The notes: generated by a model not told the origin, from the letters alone. Shown: positions 30,867 to 42,281, counted from the stretch's first letter. The stretch is 64,000 bases of DNA from Muscardinus avellanarius (GCA_963383645.1 OY726565.1:40451944-40515943), one strand, 5' to 3'. Numbers and translations are program-made.

Positions 30867-31423
30867 TTGTGGTGCTGGGGATGGAACCCAGGGACTACAC
30901 CTCCAAGCTACACTCCCAACTCAATTTTTTATTCTTTCTTTGGAAACAAGGTCTCACTAAGTTGTGAATGGCCTCACTAAATAGCTGAGGTTGATTGCGA
31001 ACCACGATCCTCCTTTCTCAGCCTCCCAAATGCTATGATTACAAGCGTGCGCCACCACGCTTGGCTCATTATTCTTTATTTTGCAACAGGGCCTCACTAA
31101 GTTGCGGAGAGCCTAAGTAACTGAGGCTGGCCACGAACCTGCAATCCTGTCTCAGCCTCCCAAGTACTGGGATTATGAGCATGCACCACCACACTGGGTT
31201 TGGAGAGTAAATTTCTTTCTTTCTTTTATTTACTTATTTTTCTTTTTTTCTTTTTTGGTGGTACTGGGGATGTAACCTCCAGGCTACACTCCCAGACCTA
31301 TTCTATATTTGGAAATTGGAAACAGGGTCTTGCTGGCTTCAAACCTGCACGATCCTCCTGTCTCTGCCTCCCAAGTGCTAGGATTACAAATGTGTGCCAC
31401 CAAGCCTGGCTAGGGTAAATTTC
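30217..31423 (-). mobile_element. 1.2-kb nest of inverted SINEs with microsatellites
   Basis: Left half with 'cctaagccagtgcgcgcgg' (30,286-30,400); (CCTT)n/(CTTT)n (30,401-30,512); C-type dimer (30,513-30,675); left half (30,677-30,817); (ATT)n (30,826-30,866); A-type dimer (30,867-31,066); left half (31,067-31,200); C-like dimer (31,247-31,410). 'gg(a)gggtaaatttct' appears at 30,217, 31,202 and 31,410, so the nest grew by serial insertion around one target. Confidence 0.85.
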
Positions 31424-31558
31424 TTACTGAGCTAATATTTGGAGGTTCCTGATCTTAACTAGTAATGGCCATTTTAATACCCAAAGGTATTGACCATTAT
31501 TTGTAAATTAGAAGGCTGGTAGAGTCTAGAAGTCTTTCATGCTTGATTGAAAAATGCC

Positions 31559-31876
31559 ATCCAGGAGTAGTGCTGCATGCCTGCAATGTTATAGTTCTTC
31601 AGAGGCTGACAGGAGGACTGTAGGCTCAAGATCAGCCTCAGGAACTTAGCAAGACTCTTGGCAACCTATCAAGATTCTTTTTCAAAAAAAAAAAAATAAA
31701 GCGTGCGTGGTGGCGCATGCTTGTAATCCGTGTTTGGGAGGCTGAGACAGGAGGATAGCATAGGTTCGAAGCCAGCCTCAGCTACTTAGCGAGACCCTGT
31801 TTCCAAATAAAGTATAAAAATATGTCTGGGAGTGTTAGCCCAGAGGTAGAAAAGACTCTGGGTTACACCCCCAGTA

Positions 31877-31940
<64 letters not shown>

Positions 31941-32172
31941 AAAAAGAAGCCGGGCGTGGTGGTGCACACTTGTAATCCCAGCATTTGGGAGGCTGAGACA
32001 GGTGGACTGTGGTTTGAGGCCAGCCTCAGCTACTTAGGTCCTTTCCAAGTTAGTGAGGCCCCCGTTTCAAAAAAAAAAAAAAATAGGACTGGGGGTGTAG
32101 CTCAGAGGTAGAATGCCCCAGGGTTCCATCCCCAGTACCACAAAATAAATAAGAGCTGGGGATGTAGTTCGT
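31559..32172 (+). mobile_element. Forward SINEs with (CA)n and poly(A)
   Basis: Old left half (31,559-31,699); dimer (31,701-31,878) continuing into (CA)n (31,879-31,919) and A25; A-type dimer (31,948-32,143); ID stub (32,150-32,172). Confidence 0.87.
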
Positions 32173-33000
32173 ATAAGTTTAGTGAAAACTGCTGTTTATT
32201 ATAAAATGTTGAGCTTTCAAGTTTAGTTACACTAAAATGTTATCTTTTTGGACTTTACTGTCACTTCTTATACAGGTATAGATTCTCCAGAGTCAATGAA
32301 AAAGAAATACACTCATTTCTGATCATGTTTTCTGGCTGAATATAAAAATTTTTGAAAAATCTAATTATATGAATAGCACTGTACAAAGACTCTTAACTTC
32401 CTTGATCACACTCCGTGTTTCCCCCTCCACCTTGTTCTACATGTCCCAAACTTGTCCCGTGAGGTTCTAGACCATCCTATACTTGTTCAAAGCGTTTCTT
32501 ATGCCAAATCTATCTTTCTCATATTCGAGCTGGCCTAATTGTCTAATCCTCTCTGATAAAGTATTTTTTCTTGCATTCTGTATCTCTATATAGGCTGCCT
32601 TGGATTTTTCTTGGCATCTTGAACCACCACTAGCATAAAGAGAATGGAGAAATTGTTTTTCTTTGGTCTCCTTGGCAGAGCCTAAGATACTATAATGCTT
32701 AAAGAGTGCTCAATACTAATTTGGATTATATCAACTAAGTAAATGTGACATATTAAAAGATCTACTGGGAAGCAAAACAAAAACAGAAGGAACAGCAGAA
32801 AGAGGTCAGAGGGCTCCAAAACAATTTCACAACTTTGCCTTGTTTTTAAGTGTCTGCCAGCTTTGACAAAAGGGTAATGATATTTTTATTGCAAGATTTA
32901 GGATTTAAGCTCAGGTTCTAGCAGGAGAAAGGTAATGATAGACACAATTTACTGAGTATACTGTATTTCACACACATCATCTCATTAAATCCCCACTTAT
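32173..33000. other. Unique AT-rich sequence
   Basis: About 830 bp with no repeat, splice pair or reading frame I can support. It is the longest repeat-free stretch between the provirus and SNHG5. Confidence 0.45.
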
Positions 33001-33205
33001 AAACTGGGTGTGGTGGTGCATGCTTGTAATCCCAGTACTTGGGAGGCTGAGACAGGAAGATCACAGGTTTGTGGCCAGCCTCAGCTACTTAGTGAGGCCC
33101 TACCCAAGTTAGACCCTCTTTCAGAATAAATAAAGTAGGGCTGGAGGTGTAGTCTGGGAATAGAATGCCTCTGGGTGCAATCAATCCCTAGTGCTGGGGA
33201 AAAAA
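33001..33205 (+). mobile_element. SINE (A-like)
   Basis: Forward dimer ending 'aatccctagtgctgggg' plus A-rich tail. Confidence 0.88.
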
Positions 33206-33224
33206 AAAATCCTCACTTTTTAAA

Positions 33225-34016
33225 GTGCATTTTTATTTTTTGGTACTGGGAGTTGAATTCAGGGGCATTGTACTTCAAGCTATACCACCAGCTAGTTTTT
33301 TCTTTTAAAACAGGGTTTCTCTAGGTTGATGAGTTTCACTACTTGCTGAGGCTATCCTTGAACCTATGATCCTTTTCTCAATCTTACAAGTACTGGGATT
33401 ACAGGTGTGTGTCAGCACACTGGGCTTTTTCTTCTGGTATTGGGGATGGAACCCAGGGGCATTCTACCTCTGAGCCACACCCCCAGCCCAATTTTTATTC
33501 TTTATTTTGAAATGGGGTTTCATTTGAGTTGTAAAGGACCTAAGTAGTTGAGACTGTCCACAGGCCACGATCCTCCTGTCTCAGCCTTCCAAATGCTAGG
33601 ATTATAAGCGTGTACCACCATGCCCATCTGCTTTTTTTTTTTTTTTTTTTTTGAGAGATAAGGTTGGCTTCTAACTGGGTGATCCTCCTGCCTAAGCCTC
33701 TTGAGTGGCTGAGGTTACAAATGCATGCCACCACATGTGGCTGGAAAGTACGTTTTTCAAACAATTTTGCTTACCAAAGACCCAGTTTTTCTTATTCTAT
33801 TTGGTTATCAATATACTATTACACATGTAACCAACCCATTATGAAAATTATTTTTCTAGTTTTCTTGTACTGGGGATCAAATTCAGGAGCACTCTACAAT
33901 TGAGGTACAACCCCAATCCTTTTTAGTATTTAAGACAGGCTCTTGCTAAGTTGCCCAGGATAGCCTCAAACTTAGAGGTAGTTAAGCCTGTGGGTTCAAC
34001 CCTCAGTATCATAAAA
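33225..34016 (-). mobile_element. Series of inverted, mostly old SINEs
   Basis: Old dimer (33,236-33,425), A-type dimer (33,428-33,632), T22 plus short B1-like half (33,633-33,742), and an old ID/left half (33,858-33,972) that abuts a forward ID end (33,973-34,016). Confidence 0.82.
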
Positions 34017-34099
34017 AAACCCAAACTAAAACAAAATGGTTAATTCAACTGAATACTTTGCAAAAGAAATACAAATATCCAATATATGAAAAAATGCTG

Positions 34100-34392
34100 A
34101 GATGGAATGCCCCAGGGTTTAATTCCTAGCACCAAAACTTAACACCAAGAGCTAGTATATTCCGCCATAAAGAAATCATTTACAGCTGAGCGTGGTGTAT
34201 GCTTCCAAATCCCCGTGCTTGGGAGGCTATAAGACACGAGGATCGCATAGGTTCAAAGCCAGCTTCAGCTACTTAGTGAGGCTCTCAGCAACTTACTGAG
34301 ACCCTGTTTTCAAATAAAACAAACTAGGGCTGGGAGTATAGCCTGAAGGTGGAAAGCATCTGCGTTCCACCCTCAGTACCACTGCCAAAAAA
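34100..34392 (+). mobile_element. ID fragment and B-type SINE
   Basis: ID end at 34,100-34,140 ('agatggaatgccccagggtt'). Forward dimer 34,183-34,392 with 'aagacacgaggatcgc'. Confidence 0.82.
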
Positions 34393-35050
34393 GGTACATT
34401 ATCAGTACCAATCTCAGTAACATATACAGGGACAGAACTCAGAAACACTAAGTGCTGTGTGCATGTACATTCTTACCCTGAAGCTTGTTATTCAATTGTA
34501 ATGCATCAGTAAAAGTGCGTATATATGTGCTACATGTATCTCAGTAGTAGTGCCCCTGGTTTCAATCCCTAGTACCAAAGGAAGAGAACTCCACACCTAA
34601 CTTGGGAGAATACCCGTTGATACAGAATGTCTTGCTATCAATCAAGCTTTCTAATAATCTATGCAGGGACCATTAACTCATGAATTTTTACTAAAGATTC
34701 ACTTTACTGAAATTATACTTATTTCAGTTACTGTGATTCTTCAGTATGTCTAAAATCATTCTCTATGTGGCAATATTAAAACTTTTGTACTTTAACATGT
34801 ATATAAATACATGGAAATAACCCTTCAATAGCTGAGTCAAGGTTGAAATAAAATTTCTTCAAACAAATGAAAATGGAGATACAACATATCCAAACCTATG
34901 ACACAGCAAAATCAGCATTAACAGGGAAGTTTTCATCAATCACACCTGTTATCACAACAAAACACAGGGACTAGGGTGTAGCTTAGTGGCAGAATGTATG
35001 CTTAACACACTTGGGGGCCTTGGATTCAATCTAAAGCACTAAAACAAAGC
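34393..35050. other. Unique sequence with two old ID elements
   Basis: ID-like remnants at 34,540-34,585 and 34,970-35,045 ('ctagggtgtagcttagtggc' through 'cttggattcaatctaaagca'). The latter is a monomeric ID, not the dimer. The rest is AT-rich with no gene signal. Confidence 0.55.
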
Positions 35051-35055
35051 AGAAA

Positions 35056-35600
35056 TAAACCAGATGTGGTGGGTTGCACTTGTAATCCCAGCATTTGGGA
35101 GTTTGAGATAGGATCATGGTTCACAAACTGTCTTAGCTACTCAGCGAGACCCTGTTTCAAAATAAAGACTAACAAATAGGGCTGGGGGCATAGCTCAGAT
35201 GTAGAATACTTCTGGGTTCCATCCCCAATACTAAAAAAAAAAAAAAAAGCCTTTGATGTAATTCTAATACTTGGGAAGCTGAGACAGGAGGATCACATAG
35301 ATTCAAAGCCAGGCATGGTGCCACATGCCTGCACTTGGGAGGCGGAGACAGGATTGTGCAGGTTCGAAGCCAGCTGCATACGCTGGCTTAGGAGACTGTT
35401 TCCAAATAAAAATAAAATAGGTCTGGGAGTGTAGTCCAGAGGTAGATGGGCTTCCAGGAACCCCAGTACCACCCCAAAAAACAAAACAAAAAAACCATAC
35501 ACAAAGACCATTTCCAAATAAAATATAAAAAATAGGACTGCAGGTATAGCCTAGAGGTAGAAAGCCTCTGGGTTCCCTTCCCAGTGCTACACACACAAAA
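35056..35600 (+). mobile_element. A-type SINE followed by B-type SINE holding a C-type SINE
   Basis: A-type 35,056-35,249 with A17. B-type host 35,255-35,305 and 35,510-35,600. The nested C-type 35,306-35,505 ends in (CAAAA)n. Confidence 0.87.
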
Positions 35601-35814
35601 GTATGACAACCATGTTAATGTATTAGAAGCATTAATAGTTAAAGGCATACACACTACTCAAAGCAATCTTATAGTATTATACACTCTAACACCAAATGAC
35701 ATTCTTCATAATCTGGACTCCAAAATTTGTTTGGAACCACAAAAGATGTCAAAACAAGAACTGATCATGAGCTCAAGGCATGAATCCCAGGAAAAGTGGC
35801 TATTCAAAATTAGA

Positions 35815-36080
35815 GGCTGGGCATGGTGGTGCATGCTTGTAATCCCCTCATTTGGGAGGCAGAGACAGGAGGATAGCTTAGGTTCAAAGCCAGCCTTAGC
35901 TGGCTTGAGAATCTTTCCAAAAAAAAAAAAAAAAAGGTCTGGGAGTGTAGGCCCTGGTTCCCATCCCCAGTACCACCAAAAATCAAAACAAAAACTAGAG
36001 AATACCTGTGGGCTCATCTCCAGTTCAATGGAAAAACTGAGCATGGTGGCAGACACCTGTAATCACAGTACATGAAGCTG
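35815..36080 (+). mobile_element. C-type SINE and a left-half stub
   Basis: C-type dimer 35,815-35,985, with the ID half shortened. A short left-half start lies at 36,036-36,080. Confidence 0.83.
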
Positions 36081-36254
36081 ATACTGATAGGCATGTGCAG
36101 GTAGGTAGTTAAAAAGACTCATTTAACCAATCCCACTACTGGATATACATTCAAAACAATTGTAACCACCATTATAGAGAAACCCGCCTAGTACTCAGTA
36201 GTTAAGACATTAAAACCATCATGTCATGTACACATAGAATACTATCAAAAATTG

Positions 36255-36440
36255 GGTTGGGTGTGGTGATGCATGCTCATAATCCCAGCATTTGTGAGAC
36301 TGGAACAGGATTGCGATGTACTTAGTGAGGCACTTTGTAACTCAGCAAGACCCTGTTTCAAAATAAAAAACAGGGCAAGGGGTGTAACTCAAGAGGTAGA
36401 ATGCCCTTGGGTTCCACCCCCAGCATCATCACCACCAAAA
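36255..36440 (+). mobile_element. SINE (A-type), left half shortened
   Basis: 'gttgggtgtggtgatgcatg' through 'gttccacccccagcatcatc'. Part of the left half is deleted around 36,310. Confidence 0.87.
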
Positions 36441-37094
36441 AGTTATCAAAAATTTGTATTTATTTGAAAATATACATCAAAGTGCCAAGTGGCACTGTAT
36501 GATTTCATGTAGACTCTAAATAGATTTACCCAGAGAATGACTAGTTATAGCATTCTAACAGTACTCTGGCAGAACAACCATGGTTGATAAATGTTCTTCT
36601 GGGCTAACATCCTCATCAGACCTTTCTGTGTTCAGTGTCTCACTAAGTTGATGAGGCTGGTCTTGAACCTACGACCCTTTAAAAGCCTGAAAAGCAGGGT
36701 TTACAGCACCAAACGTTCAAATATAGTTAATTTCCTGAGGCCACTCCAAATTATGAGCCCACTTTTACTGCATTATGGATTGCATAAAGCCATAAACTCC
36801 AAAGGTAGGAAAAATTGACCTTCGTTAACTTTCATTTTAGTAGGTATTCATGGAAAATTATGCAAGAGGTCAACAGTCTAGGGCAGATCAGATTCTATTT
36901 ATACTAAATCCATTCTAATCTTTGAGTAGTGTGTAAGGATTATCTTAGATGACTTCCATAAAACACTTTTTTACTATCAGCACTCTATACCTCATATCTC
37001 AGCTTTTATAATGTTCCATGCAGCTAATGTTCACTTATGATCAATGTTTGAGTCATACTTCCATAAAAATACTAACAATTTCACACCAGCCATA
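36441..37094. other. Region downstream of SNHG5
   Basis: Unique sequence with one old inverted SINE fragment (about 36,630-36,705). No further gene signal. Confidence 0.5.
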
Positions 37095-37352
37095 CGGTTA
37101 TTATAACTTTCAGTTTTAATTAGTTATCTTAAAAGTGGGTGATTAAGCACTAGCATTTAGAATTTGATAACAAAGTCAATTAACTGAAAGCCTAAGTTGC
37201 TTGAAGTCTCTTCATGTCCTTTGAATGGTTTTCTTTATATTTTCATGTAACAAAGAAAGTGAACCTCCTGGTACTAAGCCTAGAAAAAGAAAAATGTGAA
37301 TTATAAGGTGATCAACACTTGAAGTTTAACAGTTTGTCTTTACAATGGTCTG

Positions 37353-37424
37353 TATCTCAGAAGCCAGATCCGTAATTGTTTTTTCAACAGCAATTCAGGT
37401 TCGGGATAGGATCATCATAGATCA
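37353..37424 (-). ncRNA. SNORD50A: C/D box snoRNA SNORD50A (U50)
   Basis: On the minus strand: C box ATGATGA (37,418-37,412), then 'tcctatcccgaacctgaa', a variable loop, the guide 'ttacggatctggctt', and D box CTGA (37,360-37,357). The terminal stem is short, as in U50. The guide sits directly before the D box and is known from the family to direct 2'-O-methylation of 28S rRNA. Distance from snoRNA end to the next 3' splice site (37,280) is about 73 nt, the spacing intronic C/D snoRNAs prefer. Confidence 0.95.
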
Positions 37425-37624
37425 GACCAACAGTATATTCAATAGCTAAGAAAAAAAATATCACTCACAGAAATTCATTCGCCTCAGGAACTTTACAGTA
37501 AGCTGGCCTCTTTCAATAGGCACGGGTCACCCCTGTTGGTAGGAAAAAAAGGGCACATTTAAGTTGTGGACAGAATTAGAAACCTTCATGTATCAAAAAC
37601 TTATTTTATTTGGACATATGGCCT

Positions 37625-37697
37625 TATCTCAGAAGCCGAATCCGTATATGCTTTTCTTCAGGTAATCAGCTTCGGGATAGGTTTCATCATTGATTAG
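37625..37697 (-). ncRNA. SNORD50B: C/D box snoRNA SNORD50B
   Basis: Minus strand: C box ATGATGA (37,690-37,684), 'cctatcccgaagctgatt' with an internal D'-like CTGA, guide 'acggattcggctt', D box CTGA (37,632-37,629). Paralogue of SNORD50A with the same layout and a similar guide, lying about 90 nt before the acceptor at 37,533. Both boxes are perfect, so it should be processed normally. Confidence 0.95.
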
Positions 37698-38256
37698 ACC
37701 CATGTCTTCAGAAAATTGTTATTTTTACTATTAACTCAAAAGGCAAAAACTTACTTATAGGTGACATTGCTTGTCAGTGATTGTTTATATCTTCATTAGT
37801 ATTCACCAGCACCCAGGATACTGTTCAATGACAAAATTGCATTAGTGTACATAATAAGTAAAATGTCCAGTCATAAATTACGAGGTATTAATACATACCT
37901 TATAAAATCATCAGGTTTTAAGTAAGTAATTCTCTTAAATATTCTGCCGGATGTTTTGGGCCTTTTGCATGAATCTAATAAAATGAAACAAATTTTAAAT
38001 GATTCAGTTGTTCATTTCTGTAAACTGCTAATGCAGTTTTAACAAGCTCAAAAGCCTTACCTCATCACCTCCACGGAAATGCCCCAACAAACCACTGGAA
38101 GATGCGTACATCATTGTTCCTGCAGGGAAACGGTTATTATTTAAAATCTTTTTCCAGTATTAACCCCTCCTATTCTTGATCAGAATGAGACATCAACCTC
38201 CGCTGTCGTACAAAACAAGGTTGAATTTACCACGGCTTATGAAGGCCTCTTGATCT

Positions 38257-38408
38257 TTTTTGATACAGGGATTTCAACCCATGCTACCTGCGAGCTACAC
38301 CCCTAGCCCTATTGCGAGGAGTCCCACTAAGTAGTTGGGACTGGGCGCGAACTGGGCGACCCGCCAATCTCAGCTTCCCGAGTACAAGCGTGTGCCACCA
38401 CGCCGGCT
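38257..38408 (-). mobile_element. Inverted SINE in SNHG5 intron 1 (shortened)
   Basis: Dimer with deletions in linker and left half, ending 'ccaccacgccggct'. Sense with SNHG5 transcription. Confidence 0.85.
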
Positions 38409-38417
38409 TCCCTTGAT

Positions 38418-38600
38418 TTTTTTCTGGTGGTGCTGCGGTTCCTGGAAACCCTTATCACCGGGTTACACTCCCAGACCTATTTTATATTTTATTTGGAAAC
38501 AGGGTCTCTTAAGCCAGCAAGGCTGGCTTCGAACCAGCACGATCCTGTCTCTGCCTTCCAAGCGCGGGGATTACGAGCGTGCGCCACCACGCCCGACTCC
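38418..38600 (-). mobile_element. C-type SINE in SNHG5 intron 1
   Basis: 'ggtggtgctgcggttcctgg' to 'gccaccacgcccgact', little diverged, so a recent arrival in the intron. Confidence 0.9.
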
Positions 38601-38881
38601 GTTGATCTTAAACAAACCTGTAACCCCCATTCTTAAGTTTTCCCGCCCGCCGCTGCTTGTGTTCAAGGAAGCTGGCTGTACAAGGCAGCGCTACCGCTGT
38701 GCGCCGCCCTAGGCTATTGGCAGTCTCCTCACGCTCAAGCTCCAATCCAGTAGCCACAACGACTGAATCTGGACACGTGGAGGACGGCTGCGCGATTCTC
38801 ACGTGGGAGCTTTTCAATAGTTAGCACTCCAGGCTCAAATCTCCATGATCGCCTCACATCAGCAAGGCCGCCGGCTTCACC

Positions 38882-39010
38882 TGCGCCATCTTTGGCTTGG
38901 TCACAGCGTATGAAACCCACTCACCCACAGAAGAAAGCAAGTCCACGTCCCGACGTAAAAGAACGAGTTGCGTGGCCAGCAGCTCCCTTTATAACCTCTC
39001 CTGAGCCAGA
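38882..39010 (-). promoter_or_regulatory. SNHG5 core promoter with TATA and TOP start
   Basis: Minus strand: TATA-like 'ggttataaag' at 38,996-38,987. About 27 nt downstream is a C followed by TTTT (38,961-38,957), a TOP-type start as expected for snoRNA host genes, which are co-regulated with ribosomal protein genes. A motif 'ccaaagatggcgcag' (38,896-38,882), YY1-like, lies about 70 nt into the transcript, the usual place in such promoters. Confidence 0.75.
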
Positions 39011-39054
39011 CCGAGGCTGCTCCTCCCTCTCGTTCCTATTGGAAGCAGAAGCTT

Positions 39055-39560
39055 AGTGGGCGTGGCCACTCCATGAGGCGACGGCGCGGGGGCGCGCGCG
39101 CGGCTCTTTTTTTTTTTCCCGGGGCGTGGCGCGCGCGCCGCTCTCCCGCCGCGTGCCCGTCACTCCCCAGCGCGCGCCGGGAGGCGCGTGGCGATCAGAG
39201 CCTTCCGAGTCTGGCGGGCGACCCGGCCCGACGTGGCGCGGGAGAGGCGCCAGAATTCAAACCAACAGCCGCAGTTGGAGGCGAGGCCACGACCTGCTCC
39301 GCGCAAGTCTGCCGACACCGGCCGGGCCGGGACTGGACTTGTGCAGCGCGGGCCGGCCTCGGTTTAGGGCGGATCGAGGAGCTGCGCTGGCGGGCTGGCG
39401 CCGCGCGGGAGCCGGGAGCCGGCGGGCCCTGGCAGCCTCACGGCCGGGCGGGGAGTTGGAGCTGGGGGGTGGGCGCCGGGAGCGCGGCCCTCCGCGAGGG
39501 CCGCCCTGCTTCCCGGGGCCAGGCGGTGCGGGTGCGCTGGAAGCCGCCCAGAGAGGAAGT
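39055..39560. promoter_or_regulatory. CpG island flanking the SNHG5 promoter
   Basis: About 500 bp rich in CG dinucleotides ('ggcgcgggggcgcgcgcgcg', 'gtggcgcgcgcgccgctctc') directly upstream of SNHG5. Frames of 187 and 145 codons cross it but lack recognisable protein features. A divergent transcript on the plus strand is possible; I see no splice donor or TATA that proves one. Confidence 0.85.
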
Positions 39561-39608
39561 TAGTTACGCTGAATGCAGGGGGAAGGTTAATTTAAGAAGT
39601 ATCCTAGA

Positions 39609-39944
39609 CGCCGGGCGTGGTGGCGCACGCGTGTAATCTCAGCATTCGGGAGGCTGAAACTGCAGGATCGCGGTTCGAGGACAGCTTCAGCTACTTAGGC
39701 CCTATGCAATGCAGTGAGACCCTGTTTCAAAATAAAGAATAAAAGCCCGGCGTGGTGGCGCACGCTTGTAATCCCTGCGCTTGGGAGGCTGAGACAGGAG
39801 CATCACGCAGGTTCGAAGCCAGCCTCAGCTACTTAGTGAGGCTTCTCAGCAACTTAGTGAGACCCTGTTTCCAAATAAAAAAATATAAAACAGGTTTGAA
39901 AGTATAGCCCGGAGGTTGAAAGCCTCTGGGTTCTACCCCTAGTA

Positions 39945-39983
<39 letters not shown>

Positions 39984-40072
39984 GAATAAAAAATAAGGCC
40001 GGGGATGTAGCTCCGAGGTAGAATGCCCTGGGTTCCATCCCCAGACCCCCCCCCCCCCCACAAAAAAGTATC
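39609..40072 (+). mobile_element. A-type SINE with nested B-type SINE and (CA)n
   Basis: Host left half 39,611-39,745 and ID half 39,985-40,050 ending in C12. The nested dimer 39,746-39,948 passes into (CA)n to 39,980. It borders the CpG island. Confidence 0.9.
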
Positions 40073-40114
40073 CTAGAATACTTCATCTAGAAGACAAACT
40101 TAAGGAAAATTAAA

Positions 40115-40330
40115 AGGCAGTCTGCCATGGTGGCGCATGCTTGTTATCCCAGTACTTGGGGAGATTGACACAGGAGGATCATTTGTTTCTGGCCAACCTC
40201 AGCAATTTAGTGAGGCACTCAACAGCTTAGTGAGACCCTGCTTAAAGACAAAATAGGGTTGAGGGTGTATTTCAGAGGTAGAACGACCCTGGGTTCAATC
40301 CTTAGTAAGACCCCCCCCCCCACAAATCAA
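40115..40330 (+). mobile_element. Forward SINE with C-rich tail
   Basis: Left half 'gccatggtggcgcatgcttg', ID half ending 'caatccttagtaagac' plus C11. Confidence 0.87.
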
Positions 40331-40387
40331 AGAATACTTTCAATAATTAGCATGTGTAGTGTGTGCTTGAGCATACACGACATTTGA

Positions 40388-40840
40388 ATAGTGTGTGTGT
40401 GTTCGCGCGCGCACACGTTTTACAGGGACATTCTACTTCCGTGCTACACCCCCAGCCCTATTTAATTTTTATTTTGAAACAGTGTCTTGCTAACTTGCTG
40501 ATAGCCTAAATTGCTGAAGCAATTGCTAATTGCTTCCAACATTTAATCTTCCAGTCCTAGCCTCCTAAATATTGGGATTACAGGCATGTGACACCATGCC
40601 CAGCTATGTTTTCAGGTTTTCTTTGTTTTTTGTTTTTTTGCGGGTCTGGGGATAGAACCCAGGGGCATTCGACTTTGAGCTACACCCCCAGCCCTATTTT
40701 TGGTTCTTTATTTTGAAACAGGGTCTCACTGAGTTGCAGAGGGCCTCACTAAGTAGCCGAGGCTGTCGGCAAACCGTGATCCTCCCGTCTCAGCCTCCCG
40801 AATGCTGTGATTACAAGCGTGTGCCACTATGCCCGGCTAA
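40388..40840 (-). mobile_element. Two inverted SINEs
   Basis: Older dimer with (GT)n/(GC)n at its tail (40,388-40,606), then A-type dimer (40,632-40,838). Confidence 0.9.
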
Positions 40841-40856
40841 TAAAATAATTTTTAGA

Positions 40857-40985
40857 AAGGACTGGGGTGCAGCTCAGTAGTAATGCACTTCCAAGAATGT
40901 GCAAGGCCCTGGGTGCAATCCCCAGCACAAAGAAGGAAGGAAGGAAGGAAGGAAGGGAGGGAGGGAGGAAGGAAAGAAGGAAAAG
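40857..40985 (+). mobile_element. Monomeric ID element with (GGAA)n tail
   Basis: 'ctggggtgcagctcagtagt' through 'aaggccctgggtgcaatccc', the classic rodent ID body including the tRNA-like 'gtgcaaggccctgg' that the dimer lacks, followed by (GGAA)n/(GGGA)n (40,934-40,982). Confidence 0.88.
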
Positions 40986-41034
40986 AGAAAGGCAGGGAGG
41001 GCGGGGAAAAGAAAAATAATTAAATTTTTCTGAA

Positions 41035-42080
41035 TTAAATAAGATAACAGATTGGGTTTGGCAACCTGAAGATCATTGGTGATGTAGTGAACGTGGTTTT
41101 AGTGGGATAGCAATGATGGACGTCCACTTGAAGGAGACTGAGGTGAAAGTGAGGTGAGCAGGCAGATGTGGGTCAGTAGCTAGAGAAAAATGGAGGCCTC
41201 AGGGACTGAGATACTAGATCATGGGCGTTATTTTATTTTATTTTAGAGGGAGATTTATGATGCAGGAAAAAAGCCAAAGTTGCAGGAGCCAAATCCTTGA
41301 GAAGACAAGAGGAGAGCCTTCCCAGAATACAAATAGAGGTCTTGGATGGAACATGATGCTTCCTCTGTTTCATCTACTAAAATCAAATGGAAAGCAGGTG
41401 TTAGGAAAGGAAGTCATGCGCAGCCTGTCTAGCCTTGCATGACTGGATAAGAGTACACCTTGCTTGGGCCTGGAACATTTTTTTACGAGGAAATAAGAAG
41501 CCCTTACAGCCTGTGCTGGCCATATCTCCATGTCTGGGAGTAACTTTCCCTGTTCCAGGCTTGATGTGTGCTTCTTTGTTTTGCTTAAAGAATGTGTACC
41601 ATATGGCATCTGGTCAGCTCCACTACTGTCTCTGTTCCTGGAGGGAAGAAAAGGGATTCTCTTGGCTACAGCCCCAAAGGAATGCATACAGATAATCATC
41701 CTTTGTCTGCTGCAGGTGAAGACCTACTGGTCATGGGGGATAAATATTATTGAAGCGGATCTTGCTATATTTCTTTTCTATGTGAGTAAAGCATTGTTCT
41801 TATCCAGTGCCTGTGTGAATCATCTCTTCCTTGGTGACCCAGATACCTACAAACCATGCAGTGGCTAGCATACTGGGTCTGCTGTTCCTGGTGGTAGGCA
41901 ACAGGTGTCACCTGCTCAACAGTCTGGCACATGAGCAGGGTCATCATGGCATGGCGGAGATGCAGAGCCCAGGAATCCAGCCACTGCAGGGGTAGTGTCA
42001 GCTCCTTGAGAGGGTGACTGAGTGACCAAAGTGCTGGCATCCTTTAGGGGGTTAGGGGTAAATGGAATGTGGGAAGTCTC
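41035..42080. other. Old interspersed repeat and unassigned sequence
   Basis: 41,035-41,345 is a diverged mammalian repeat, also seen in part at 3990-4110 ('ttggcaacctgaagatcatt', later 'gatgcagg' and 'aaatccttgagaagacaaga'). 41,345-42,080 has several overlapping short frames on both strands but no domain I recognise. Its structure could suit an old LTR, unproven. Confidence 0.45.
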
Positions 42081-42090
42081 CCGTCATAGT

Positions 42091-42281
42091 CAGGCATAGA
42101 GGTACACACTGTAATCCCAGTACTTGGGAGGCTGAGACAGGAGGATCACAGGTTTGAAGTCAGCTTCGGCAAACTAGTGAGGCGTTCCACAATTTAGTGA
42201 GACTCTGTTTCAAAACAAAGGAATAAAATGGGCTGGGTTGAATGCCCCTGAATTCCATACCCAATATCATACACATGCATG

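Larger units (their letters stand above)
37095..38961 (-). ncRNA. SNHG5: SNHG5, small nucleolar RNA host gene (U50 host)
   Basis: Six short exons inferred from GT/AG sites on the minus strand: 38,961-38,925 (donor gtgagt), 38,119-38,061 (acceptor ccctgcag, donor gtaagg), 37,974-37,899 (donor gtatgt), 37,820-37,755 (donor gtaagt), 37,532-37,469 (donor gtgagt) and 37,279 to about 37,095 (acceptor tttttctag; ATTAAA at 37,120-37,115). The spliced RNA is about 490 nt, close to SNHG5 elsewhere. Introns 4 and 5 hold SNORD50B and SNORD50A. SNHG5 is a non-coding 5'TOP host transcript whose main role is to release these snoRNAs; no exon holds a meaningful reading frame. Intron 1 has taken two SINEs. 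Exon ends are read by eye and may shift by a few bases. Confidence 0.92.

Noticed and set aside
39073..39636. 187-codon frame in the CpG island
   Set aside because: Very high GC content removes stops. The product is an Arg/Ala/Gly-rich chain without domain, and the frame ends in a SINE.
40857..40930. tRNA-like gene (A and B box in the ID element)
   Set aside because: The body derives from a tRNA but lacks a foldable acceptor stem and anticodon arm. It is an ID SINE with a GGAA tail.
41370..41868. Overlapping 86-112 codon frames as a gene
   Set aside because: Frames on both strands overlap with no known domain, no splice context and no conservation evidence.
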